Virus record (IMG/VR): IMGVR_UViG_3300009154_000160
Coordinates: 1 to 32,678 of that record
DNA length: 32,678 nucleotides
Reading direction: 5' to 3' (one strand)
From: a virus
The notes beneath the pieces are model-generated. The model had not been told where the DNA came from and did not search any database. It saw only the letters and a list, made by a program, of their open reading frames with translations. Positions 22,248-27,422 of this stretch are shown here, in pieces (the first letter of the stretch is position 1; every line of letters starts with the position of its first letter). The position numbers and the translations under genes are program-made.

Positions 22248-22544
22248 ATGAGCTTCCGCAAAGTCTGCACCGCAATGATCAACGGCAAACGCTGGAGCGT
22301 GGGTTTCGGATTTACTGGCAAGACCGCCGGAATAGTTGACGACGGGTCTTGCAGGTACGCCACGAACAGGATCGTCATTCACTCAGCGCACAGCGGTAGG
22401 GTGCGTAGCCTAGAGGAGTGCGTGATCCACGAGGTTGCACACGCTGTTTTGCCCCAGATCGACGAGCCGACAATCACCCATCTGGGAGAGGTCGCCGCGA
22501 AGGTACTTGCAAAGATGCAGGCCGCAGAGCCGCATAAACGCTAG
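22248..22544 (+). CDS. Small HExxH zincin-like phage protein
   Basis: This 98-residue protein has H61-E62-V-A-H65 in LEECVIHEVAHAVLPQIDEP, and E81 sixteen residues on as candidate third zinc ligand. The HEVxHAxLPxxDE pattern is one I know from small phage proteins related to SprT/zincin-like families. Peptidase activity is not demonstrated for them. The upstream gap holds no Shine-Dalgarno. A second promoter block begins right after its stop. Confidence 0.65.
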   Translation: MSFRKVCTAMINGKRWSVGFGFTGKTAGIVDDGSCRYATNRIVIHSAHSGRVRSLEECVIHEVAHAVLPQIDEPTITHLGEVAAKVLAKMQAAEPHKR

Positions 22545-22545
22545 T

Positions 22546-22608
22546 TCTACAGCCCATAAAAATAAATCAAAATATCCCATTGACGCAAAGCCGCTTTGGT
22601 ACTAGTCT
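22546..22608 (+). promoter_or_regulatory. Promoter P2 with spacer operator
   Basis: TCTACAGCCCATAAAAAT (22546 on) is an A/T-rich block shared with the promoter at 26115. It leads to -35 TTGACG (22580-22585), a 17-base spacer with the perfect AAAGC-C-GCTTT palindrome running into TTTGGTAC, and -10 TAGTCT (22603-22608). The first 23 bases are nearly identical to P1. It drives the gene at 22671 through a CA-repeat leader. Confidence 0.7.
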
Positions 22609-22619
22609 TTTAAATGTCA

Positions 22620-22670
22620 GCCACACACAACACACACAACACACACAACACACACACATACAACACACAC
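22620..22670 (+). repeat. CA-repeat leader (AACACACAC units)
   Basis: This 51-base tract is almost purely C and A, built of about five imperfect AACACACAC units and ending directly at ATG 22671. It is unstructured by composition and takes the place of a Shine-Dalgarno. Shorter versions precede the starts at 26179, 26536 and 26786. An in-frame ATG at 22614 would translate it as a His/Thr/Asn repeat, which I think is not the real start. Confidence 0.7.
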
Positions 22671-22859
22671 ATGAACTACCAAGTCACCCTCACCTTCGAC
22701 GAACTCGTCCAAGCTCGCGTCGGACTCCAGTTGTGTATAGAACACCACTGGCGTATGCGCCGCGCATCCGCAGGCATCGTTTCCGCTAATTGCTGGAACT
22801 CTGCAATCAGAGGCAAGATCGCCGCCCTCCGCGCACTCAATAAATTCACCGCAGTCTAA
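22671..22859 (+). CDS. Unknown small early protein
   Basis: This 62-residue protein begins at ATG 22671 (MNYQVTLTFDELVQARVGLQ). The frame also opens at ATG 22614, but that stretch is the CA-repeat leader and would give a His/Thr/Asn low-complexity start, so I chose the later one. The rest is helical with one Cys in each half and an Arg-rich middle (HHWRMRRASAG). Unknown function; likely early because P2 sits right upstream. Confidence 0.55.
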   Translation: MNYQVTLTFDELVQARVGLQLCIEHHWRMRRASAGIVSANCWNSAIRGKIAALRALNKFTAV

Positions 22860-22886
22860 TCACCAACCCATAAATAAATAAACGCC

Positions 22887-23084
22887 ATGACAATAGCCGA
22901 ACACCACGAATTCGCTCAGATTGAGCGCACTTGCGACGAGATTCGCAAAGACAACATCGACCTTCAGGCCGAGATTCAGTCTCTTCACCGCGACCTATGT
23001 CAGATCCTAACGCTAAACACGCTGGGCAAGACTAAGGCCATCGCCGACCTAGCAAACGCAATCCTTTCACACTCCTCACGATAA
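22887..23084 (+). CDS. Small helical protein, likely coiled coil
   Basis: This 65-residue protein is probably one long helix (EIRKDNIDLQAEIQSLHRDL shows leucine/isoleucine heptad spacing). It follows the leader AACCCATAAATAAATAAACGCC, like the one before 21289. Its stop overlaps the next start (TAATG). It may form a dimer or bind a partner; no family recognised. Confidence 0.55.
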   Translation: MTIAEHHEFAQIERTCDEIRKDNIDLQAEIQSLHRDLCQILTLNTLGKTKAIADLANAILSHSSR

Positions 23085-23293
23085 TGCGCTGTATCGAAAA
23101 CCTAATTAATGGAAACCTGAAGGAAGCTCGCGCCGGAGCTAGAATTGCCAGCTTCAGCAAGATCCTAAACGCCGCTGAAATGGCTCATGGGATGTCTATG
23201 CGCGAAGCCCTGTACACAGCAAAATACCTTAAGGGTGAAATCGAATGGGCGCAATATTGCCAAGAAAAGCACGCATTAACCTTTGTCGAATAA
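23084..23293 (+). CDS. Unknown small early protein
   Basis: This 69-residue, mostly helical protein (GARIASFSKILNAAEMAHGM; REALYTAKYLKGEIEW) starts and ends in TAATG overlaps with its neighbours, so it belongs to a stop-restart chain of five genes from 22887. No motif recognised. Confidence 0.55.
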   Translation: MRCIENLINGNLKEARAGARIASFSKILNAAEMAHGMSMREALYTAKYLKGEIEWAQYCQEKHALTFVE

Positions 23294-23400
23294 TGATCAT
23301 CCAAAACATCCTATGGTTTTTACAGGGCGCATTCCAAGCTGCTCTGCCACTCCTAATTGCATTTGCACTAATCCACCTCATCTACCGCCCACAAAAATGA
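23293..23400 (+). CDS. 35-aa single-span membrane peptide
   Basis: ATG 23293 overlaps the previous stop (TAATG) and TGA 23398-23400 overlaps the next start (ATGA). Residues 6-31 are almost entirely hydrophobic (ILWFLQGAFQAALPLLIAFA...), followed by a short basic tail (YRPQK), a typical one-span inner-membrane peptide. The overlap at both ends strongly supports translation. Possible roles include a small toxin-like or holin-like peptide or a membrane regulator; none is proven. Confidence 0.55.
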   Translation: MIIQNILWFLQGAFQAALPLLIAFALIHLIYRPQK

Positions 23401-23612
23401 ACACACACACACAATACCTACTCAGCACGCTAGAAGCCCTATTCACATCACAGGTCGCAATGGCAGAGGCTCATGGCCTCCCAACGCTTCCACACATTAG
23501 CTTGGCTAGGGCTAAGGAGCTGTTGACCGATATCAGGATTGCCAAAGCCGTAACTAAGCAAAAAAAAGACCCTGCATACTTTAACCGTCTAGACACAATA
23601 CATTGCAAATAA
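23397..23612 (+). CDS. Unknown small early protein
   Basis: This 71-residue protein starts at ATG 23397, by ATGA overlap with the membrane peptide; a longer frame from 23283 would read through that gene. Just after the start codon the DNA is a CA repeat (AACACACACACACAATACC), so the leader type seen elsewhere here lies inside the coding start. The protein is helical (TQYLLSTLEALFTSQVAMAE; LARAKELLTDIRIAKAVTKQ). Its stop overlaps the next start (TAATG). Function unknown. Confidence 0.5.
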   Translation: MNTHTQYLLSTLEALFTSQVAMAEAHGLPTLPHISLARAKELLTDIRIAKAVTKQKKDPAYFNRLDTIHCK

Positions 23613-23869
23613 TGCAATTAAGTGTTGACTCTGAAACCAAAGCCGCTACAGAAACAGCTATGGAAAATATACACCCATACGAGGCCGGAAAGAATGATAT
23701 GCGCGAAGAGCTTCTTGCCCTAGCGTATGACCGCTATTGCTTTCTTAAAAAGTGGCATGGCAAAGACTCAGTGGTTTGCGATGCATTAAGGGGGTTTATC
23801 CTTGATGTCCGCGAGTCACAGGCATTAGAAATTGAGAAAGCTCTGCAAACAGAAACAGCTAACGAATAA
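23612..23869 (+). CDS. Unknown small early protein with an operator-like site in its 5' end
   Basis: This 85-residue protein starts at ATG 23612 (TAATG overlap). An alternative start at ATG 23659 would give 69 residues; it lies just after a promoter-like site, so both starts may be used. The protein is helical and acidic (GKNDMREELLALAYDRYCFL; LDVRESQALEIEKALQ). Not recognised. Confidence 0.5.
   Translation: MQLSVDSETKAATETAMENIHPYEAGKNDMREELLALAYDRYCFLKKWHGKDSVVCDALRGFILDVRESQALEIEKALQTETANE
23625..23652 (+). promoter_or_regulatory. Operator/promoter-like site inside a gene (S3)
   Basis: TTGACT, a 16-base spacer ending ACCAAAGCCGC, then TACAGA. The 15 bases ACCAAAGCCGCTACA are identical to the site at 26478-26505, and both place them at the same distance from the -35-like hexamer. 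It lies at the start of the gene at 23612. A 15-base exact repeat in the same promoter-like frame is unlikely by chance. Confidence 0.45.
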
Positions 23870-23873
23870 ATAG

Positions 23874-24137
23874 ATGGCAAAATATAAATTACATAAATCC
23901 GATACGATCTTAACAAACGTCCATTCTAAGAAAGTCTGCAAAGGAAACTATTGCTGCATACATAACCCAAGCAAACACCACATGGCTGACTGGGAGCAGG
24001 TATGGCGAGAGGATAGACGCATGATGGAACGCATCTGCCCAGAGCATTCTTGCGGACATCCAGATCCCGATGATCCATCTGCGGATCGCACGCATGGTTG
24101 CTGTGGGTGCTGCCGCCCACCAGAAACTAATAAATAA
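23874..24137 (+). CDS. Cys/His-rich small phage protein, probably metal-binding
   Basis: This 87-residue protein has C22, C27-C28 and HNPSKHHMADWEQVWREDRR, then MERICPEHSCGHPDPDD and a C-terminal HGCCGCC. I recognise this Cys/His layout from small phage proteins of unknown function (HNPSxHxM...WR...MERIC...GHPDPD...HGCCGCC). It probably holds one or two zinc ions. Four bases separate it from the previous gene. Confidence 0.7.
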   Translation: MAKYKLHKSDTILTNVHSKKVCKGNYCCIHNPSKHHMADWEQVWREDRRMMERICPEHSCGHPDPDDPSADRTHGCCGCCRPPETNK

Positions 24138-24139
24138 AT

Positions 24140-24274
24140 ATGAAAGCTAAAGAATACTTTGGAGATCGTCCCTGCATAAATTATATATGGGTCATGCTTG
24201 ACAGGTTAGGCCCATTTATACCTAAATTGCGACCTGCGGTAAAAATGCCGCCAAAGCAACCATTAACTAAATAA
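24140..24274 (+). CDS. 44-aa basic ORF
   Basis: ATG 24140 follows the previous stop by two bases; TAA 24272-24274 is four bases before the next gene. The product (MKAKEYFGDRPCINYIWVML then a Pro/Lys-rich end) has a short aromatic middle and a basic tail. Packing supports it. Function unknown. Confidence 0.45.
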   Translation: MKAKEYFGDRPCINYIWVMLDRLGPFIPKLRPAVKMPPKQPLTK

Positions 24275-24278
24275 TTTT

Positions 24279-24515
24279 ATGAGTCGTGAACCTATCAACC
24301 ATCCTGCATTTCCTGTAGCTGCTTACGCTGGCGACGAAACCAACCCAATCGTCCGGCCTAATAGCGGAATGGGAATCCGCGATTACTTTGCAGCTGCCGC
24401 TCTCGCTTCCCTTGCTAAAGACAAACAGGCCGGAGAGCCAGAGGTTGTCGCTGAAACAGCTTACGCCTTTGCAGACGCAATGCTAGAGGAACGCCAATAC
24501 ACAAACCGTAAATAA
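24279..24515 (+). CDS. Conserved small phage protein (GMGIRDYFAA type)
   Basis: This 78-residue protein contains HPAFPVAAYAG, GMGIRDYFAAAALASLA and a C-terminal AYAFADAMLEER. I recognise this order from a widespread small phage protein of unknown function. No catalytic residues evident. One base separates it from the next ORF. Confidence 0.7.
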   Translation: MSREPINHPAFPVAAYAGDETNPIVRPNSGMGIRDYFAAAALASLAKDKQAGEPEVVAETAYAFADAMLEERQYTNRK

Positions 24516-24516
24516 T

Positions 24517-24786
24517 ATGTGGCATCACAATAAAAAGAATCCAATGGTATCAACTCCGGCAAAGGCTCCGGCAAAGCCAGCTCCTGTTAACGCTACTGGT
24601 CAGTCTAGTTCCTCATCCAGTATTAAGATGGGATCTCCTGAGATTCGTATCGGACTAGACGGAGCGTCCCGCCGTTCTGGAATGGGAGAGGATAAGTTCC
24701 CCAAAATGCCAAAGGATAAGAAGGTTGCTATGCCTAAGCCAAAGAAAGCCCGTATGCCAAAGGTAAAAATTCCAAAGGCGAAATAA
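24517..24786 (+). CDS. Lys/Pro-rich low-complexity small protein
   Basis: This 89-residue protein is a chain of low-complexity pieces: a Pro/Ala-rich start, a run of six Ser (SSSSSSIKM), then a Lys/Met/Pro repeat tail (KMPKDKKVAMPKPKKARMPK) ending PKAK. The tail is strongly basic and probably disordered, a form that could bind DNA or RNA. It sits in tight order between two other small genes. Function unknown. Confidence 0.5.
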   Translation: MWHHNKKNPMVSTPAKAPAKPAPVNATGQSSSSSSIKMGSPEIRIGLDGASRRSGMGEDKFPKMPKDKKVAMPKPKKARMPKVKIPKAK

Positions 24787-24821
24787 TCACCGCAGTAAAA
24801 ACAAACCAAAAAAACAAACAT

Positions 24822-25100
24822 ATGTCCGAAGAAACAAACACACCAGAAATCCCAGCCAGCGAGACAGCCGCACCTGCACAGCAAACGCTACAGGAGATGA
24901 TTGCCGGAATTGATATTACCGAGGTCACATTTGAACAGATCTTCCGCGAGCTAATCGGAGCCATCCAGAATGTCGCCATCACCGCACAGATTGCCCTTGG
25001 TATCGCAGAGCGCGTCAAAATCCGCGACCTTGCCGCTGCCGCTGCCGCATCTTCACAGGAGGAGGTTCCTGTTGTCACTCCAGAGCTTGAGGTGGTCTAA
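24822..25100 (+). CDS. Unknown acidic helical small protein
   Basis: This 92-residue acidic protein has a Pro/Ala/Glu-rich start and a central helical segment (LQEMIAGIDITEVTFEQIFR; ALGIAERVKIRDLAAAAAAS), then an acidic Val/Glu tail. The leader AAACAAACAT before ATG has no Shine-Dalgarno. No family recognised. A hairpin follows at 25109. Confidence 0.55.
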   Translation: MSEETNTPEIPASETAAPAQQTLQEMIAGIDITEVTFEQIFRELIGAIQNVAITAQIALGIAERVKIRDLAAAAAASSQEEVPVVTPELEVV

Positions 25101-25108
25101 ATAATCTG

Positions 25109-25153
25109 CCCGTGGAGGAGGTGGTCTTCTAGGAGATCGCTTCCTCCGCAGGG
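25109..25153 (+). other. Hairpin in the intergenic leader
   Basis: CCC...GGAGGA (25109-25119) pairs with TCCTCC...GGG (25142-25153), with a small internal bulge and a loop of about 22 bases. A 10-base sequence GAGGTGGTCT occurs both at the end of the previous gene and in the loop. It could stop or pace transcription or hide the next start. No U-run follows, so a classical terminator is unlikely. Confidence 0.35.
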
Positions 25154-25163
25154 GTATAAATAT

Positions 25164-25349
25164 ATGAATGTCTCTATATCATTTCCAGCATTGCTAGGAT
25201 TTGCCTTTATCATCCTTAAGCTGACCAATTTCATCGCATGGTCATGGCTCTGGGTACTAGCTCCTTTCTGGATTCCTCCGGCAATTTGCCTGCTTGTTAT
25301 CCTTGCGGCTTTGGTACTTTCGCTTATAGTTGCATTCCATGAAGGCTAA
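25164..25349 (+). CDS. Small two-span membrane protein (TMFXF-like)
   Basis: This 61-residue protein is almost all hydrophobic, in two spans: ALLGFAFIILKLTNFIAWSW and WVLAPFWIPPAICLLVILAA onwards. The FIILKLTxxIxWSWxWVLAPxWI pattern resembles the phage 'transmembrane Fragile-X-F' protein family, whose function is unknown. It overlaps the next start. An operator-like site (GCGGCTTTGGTACT) lies in its 3' coding end. Confidence 0.65.
   Translation: MNVSISFPALLGFAFIILKLTNFIAWSWLWVLAPFWIPPAICLLVILAALVLSLIVAFHEG
25305..25318 (+). promoter_or_regulatory. Operator-like site inside the membrane-protein gene (S4)
   Basis: GCGGCTTTGGTACT matches 14 bases of promoter P1 exactly, in the same strand sense, 21 bases before the next start at 25339. 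A -35-like TTGTTA lies 18 bases before TTTCGC, but both are poor. A later TATAGT could act as -10. It may be a true operator or a relic. Confidence 0.4.
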
Positions 25350-25524
25350 TAATTTATACAAACGAGCAGCCAAGTCTATTGACGGCGCAGATGAGGCTAT
25401 CTCACCACGCTCTCACGCAGAAGAGCCAGCCGGAGATAAGGCAAAAAAAGCCAATCCCCAGCGCATGGACATCCTCCGCAGAGCAGCAATCTCAAACAGG
25501 CAGAACGATGTATCCAACTCATAA
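25339..25524 (+). CDS. Unknown small charged protein
   Basis: This 61-residue basic protein starts at ATG 25339, overlapping the membrane gene's end by 11 bases; an upstream TTG at 25330 is less likely. It is rich in Lys, Arg, Asp and Ala (MKANNLYKRAAKSIDGADEA; NPQRMDILRRAAISNRQ) with no motif I recognise. Its end overlaps the start of the next ORF. Confidence 0.5.
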   Translation: MKANNLYKRAAKSIDGADEAISPRSHAEEPAGDKAKKANPQRMDILRRAAISNRQNDVSNS

Positions 25525-25687
25525 ACAAGAAAACGAATGCACCGATGCGGCAATCGCCTACATCAGAAAACACTACCCAAATGAAAGAAAAGAACCCTCA
25601 CCTACAGCGTCACATCCTAAAAACGGAGACGTACCACGAATTAATGAACAGCCGGATTCACAAGCATACACGAAAGAGCTTGAATAG
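25508..25687 (+). CDS. Unknown 59-aa ORF, overlapping another ORF
   Basis: ATG 25508 lies within the end of the previous gene. The product (MYPTHKQENECTDAAIAYIR then KHYPNERKEP and a Pro/Ser/Glu-rich tail) has a short helical middle. It overlaps the ORF 25581-25748 by 107 bases in another frame. One of the two may be the only real gene; both have plausible starts. Confidence 0.35.
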   Translation: MYPTHKQENECTDAAIAYIRKHYPNERKEPSPTASHPKNGDVPRINEQPDSQAYTKELE

Positions 25688-25748
25688 TAAGCTGGGCGGA
25701 CTTGCCAAGGGCATGAAAATCAAGAGCGATGAGCGAAGCGATTCATAA
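25581..25748 (+). CDS. Small basic protein
   Basis: This 55-residue ORF from ATG 25581 (MKEKNPHLQRHILKTETYHE; SKLGGLAKGMKIKSDERS near the end) is strongly basic and helical, with a compact look typical of small phage DNA-associated proteins. It overlaps the start of the next gene by 20 bases. I prefer it slightly over the overlapping 25508 ORF. No family recognised. Confidence 0.45.
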   Translation: MKEKNPHLQRHILKTETYHELMNSRIHKHTRKSLNSKLGGLAKGMKIKSDERSDS

Positions 25749-25899
25749 AAACCAATTTGGATGGGGTGGTGGAAAGGGCGACTACGAGCGTCCTGTCAAC
25801 AGAACTGTATTCCGAGAAAACATTGATAAAATAAAGAAAAGCCCGATGCGAGGGAAAGCCGTTGCAGTCAAGGGTGGCAAGACAACCTATAAATACTAA
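25729..25899 (+). CDS. 56-aa basic Gly/Lys-rich protein
   Basis: ATG 25729 leads to MSEAIHKNQFGWGGGKGDYE and ends KGGKTTYKY at TAA 25897-25899, one base before the next ATG. It is basic, with GWGGGKG and MRGKAVAVKGGK stretches. The spacing to the next gene supports it. Function unknown. Confidence 0.5.
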   Translation: MSEAIHKNQFGWGGGKGDYERPVNRTVFRENIDKIKKSPMRGKAVAVKGGKTTYKY

Positions 25900-25900
25900 A

Positions 25901-26062
25901 ATGAAAAAGATCCCATCCGAAGTACGAGATTACCTTGCCATGATTGGCGCAAAGGGAGGCTCCAGCAAGAGCGAGAAAAAGCTGAAAAGTATCAGCGAGA
26001 ATGCCAAGAAAGGTGGATGGCACGCACAGAAGCGTAACCAGCCACAGGCGGAAGCGGCATAA
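25901..26062 (+). CDS. Small basic AKGG protein
   Basis: This 53-residue protein starts at ATG 25901 (MKKIPSEVRDYLAMIGAKGG), preferred to an upstream TTG at 25862 inside the previous gene. The repeated GAKGG/KKGGW pattern with Ser/Lys helices resembles small phage and bacterial proteins with A-[RK]-[KR]-GG motifs of uncertain function. Promoter P3 follows. Confidence 0.5.
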   Translation: MKKIPSEVRDYLAMIGAKGGSSKSEKKLKSISENAKKGGWHAQKRNQPQAEAA

Positions 26063-26070
26063 ACACAGGC

Positions 26071-26144
26071 TCTACAGGCCATAAAATTATTTTCATTTAT
26101 TTTCACCAAATCGCTTGACACCTAAGCCGCTTTGGTACTATTGT
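26071..26144 (+). promoter_or_regulatory. Promoter P3 with spacer operator
   Basis: TCTACAGGCCATAAAATTATTTT (26071 on) matches the block before P2. Then -35 TTGACA (26115-26120), an 18-base spacer CCTAAGCCGCTTTGGTAC, and -10 TATTGT (26139-26144). It has the best -35 of the set. The leader then runs through CAACCAACACACACACAC to ATG 26179. Confidence 0.75.
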
Positions 26145-26178
26145 GGTCGTGTAGTCAAAACAACCAACACACACACAC

Positions 26179-26436
26179 ATGAAAAACAAATCCTTCATCA
26201 TCCTAGCCAACGACACTCTGTTCGCCGTCGAAGCCTCCAGCATCTCAAAAGCTGCATCCGAGGTTCTTGGAGTTGAAAAAGCAGTGCCAGTGCGTAGCTG
26301 GTGTCGCAGTTTTTCAAACTTGAAGTCCTGCAAGGGACAGAATCTTCAGTACACCTATTGCTCCGTTTGGATCAGCTTTGAAGAACTTCTCGAAACAGGA
26401 CTCACCCACCTCAATTACGATTATTGCAAAGCCTAA
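26179..26436 (+). CDS. Unknown early protein behind P3
   Basis: This 85-residue protein (MKNKSFIILANDTLFAVEAS; later CSVWISFEELLETGLTHLNY) is directly downstream of P3 with a (CA)n leader ending at the ATG. It has four Cys but no clear metal motif. It looks like a small alpha/beta fold. A T-arm-like hairpin follows its stop. Not recognised. Confidence 0.6.
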   Translation: MKNKSFIILANDTLFAVEASSISKAASEVLGVEKAVPVRSWCRSFSNLKSCKGQNLQYTYCSVWISFEELLETGLTHLNYDYCKA

Positions 26437-26444
26437 TCCAATCA

Positions 26445-26467
26445 GGGAGGGGTTCGATCCCCCTCCC
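26445..26467 (+). other. tRNA T-arm-like hairpin between genes
   Basis: GGGAGGGG-TTCGATC-CCCCTCCC is a perfect 8-bp stem with a 7-base loop. Its inner 5-bp stem plus TTCGATC loop is exactly a tRNA T-arm. No acceptor, D or anticodon arms are found around it, so it is not a tRNA. It may be a terminator, a tRNA mimic, or the relic of an attachment site in a tRNA gene. No U-run follows. Confidence 0.45.
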
Positions 26468-26477
26468 AAAATAAACA

Positions 26478-26505
26478 TAGACACCAGTACCAAAGCCGCT
26501 ACACT
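26478..26505 (+). promoter_or_regulatory. Promoter P4 with operator in reverse sense
   Basis: TAGACA (26478-26483), a 16-base spacer CCAGTACCAAAGCCGC, and TACACT (26500-26505). The operator half GTACCAAAGC is in the opposite sense to P1-P3. Its leader ends CAACCCAAACACACACAC then ATG 26536. It is identical over 15 bases to the site at 23636-23650. Confidence 0.55.
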
Positions 26506-26535
26506 AACCCAGTCGGTCAACCCAAACACACACAC

Positions 26536-26763
26536 ATGAATACATTCAACCTATCCGAAGACATGACCCTGTTGCTTATCAGGGCATCCTATGACCGCAA
26601 GGCCATCCTTGAGAAAAAGTACGCCGCTATTGCCAAGCGCAAATGCTCTGATTACGACAAAGACGAAGCTCGTAACGACATACGCGAGGAGTTAGAGATG
26701 GCCTGCGATGCAATCGCAATGCTCGCAGATGCACCACATCGCCGCCCTGCACCTTTAATCTAA
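26536..26763 (+). CDS. Unknown small early protein
   Basis: This 75-residue helical protein (DMTLLLIRASYDRKAILEKK; then DEARNDIREELEMACDAIAM) ends with a Pro/Arg-rich tail (HRRPAPLI). It follows P4 with a pure CA leader. It looks like a helical hairpin; no family recognised. The next gene, ERF, uses nearly the same leader. Confidence 0.6.
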   Translation: MNTFNLSEDMTLLLIRASYDRKAILEKKYAAIAKRKCSDYDKDEARNDIREELEMACDAIAMLADAPHRRPAPLI

Positions 26764-26785
26764 TCACCAACCCAAACACACACAC

Positions 26786-27421
26786 ATGAACATAACGATA
26801 AATGCATCGCTAGTCAAAGCTCTCAGCGAGCTTACCAACCTTGCCAAAGACAAGGTCAACCCACACTTCAAGTCGCGCTTCACTTCGCTGGACGCGATCC
26901 TCGACGCAACCCGCCCAGTACTTGCCAAGCACGGCCTAGCTCTAAGCCAAGAGCCAGTCTTTGAAGACGGCATGGCTGGCGTAGTCACTCGCATCATTCA
27001 CACCTCCGGCGAGAGCAGGGAGAGCAAACTCCTGTTGCCATTGCGCGACCAGACAGCCCAAGGAGCCGGAGGGTGCATAACTTACGCTCGTCGTTACTCC
27101 GCCGCCGCAGTTTTGGGAATTGCGAGTGAAGAAGATATTGACGGCAACGAGGCCAGCACACACCCAAAGTCCATGACGCACCCCAAGGCCATAACGCGAG
27201 CCGCTATAGCCAAGGCTGTAATCAACAAGCCGGATAACTCGCTGGATACGCTCTTCGGCCTGATGGACACCAACAAGGTTTCCGAGGAAGAGATTCGCGC
27301 ATTCTGCCTGTCAAAAGGCATGAAGGATGTGCCGGAGTTTGTGGCGGACATAAAGGAGGCTGTCGCAAAGCGTCTGGTGGAAATCTTCTCCGAGGTGGTT
27401 GCATTCAGCCTTAACAAATAA
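26786..27421 (+). CDS. erf: ERF-family single-strand annealing recombinase
   Basis: This 211-residue protein has the ERF signature: VKALSELTNLAKDKVNPHFK, FTSLDAILDATRPVLAKHGL, QGAGGCITYARRYSAAAVLG and IASEEDIDGNEA. ERF proteins bind single-stranded DNA and anneal complementary strands in phage recombination and genome circularisation. The C-terminal third is a separate helical piece (about 145-211). The start follows the leader CCAAACACACACAC. With the PD-(D/E)XK nuclease at 28665 it should form an exonuclease/annealase pair. Its last codons (TTCAGCCTTAACAAATAAT) recur 390 bases later. Confidence 0.9.
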   Translation: MNITINASLVKALSELTNLAKDKVNPHFKSRFTSLDAILDATRPVLAKHGLALSQEPVFEDGMAGVVTRIIHTSGESRESKLLLPLRDQTAQGAGGCITYARRYSAAAVLGIASEEDIDGNEASTHPKSMTHPKAITRAAIAKAVINKPDNSLDTLFGLMDTNKVSEEEIRAFCLSKGMKDVPEFVADIKEAVAKRLVEIFSEVVAFSLNK

Positions 27422-27422
27422 T
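27404..27422 (+). repeat. Direct repeat, copy 1 (end of ERF gene)
   Basis: TTCAGCCTTAACAAATAAT, 19 bases, ends the ERF gene and runs into the next start. An exact second copy is at 27794-27812. The pair flanks the gene 27423-27767. Confidence 0.8.

Noticed and set aside
22614-22670. Start of the 22671 gene at 22614 giving a His/Asn/Thr repeat
   Set aside because: The repeat is the CA leader read as codons; the same leaders precede other starts without being translated.
22618-22672. CRISPR-like repeats
   Set aside because: Units are 9-10 bases of pure CA with no spacers; it is a microsatellite-like leader.
26445-26467. A tRNA gene
   Set aside because: Only a T-arm is present; no acceptor, D or anticodon arm can be drawn around it and there is no CCA.
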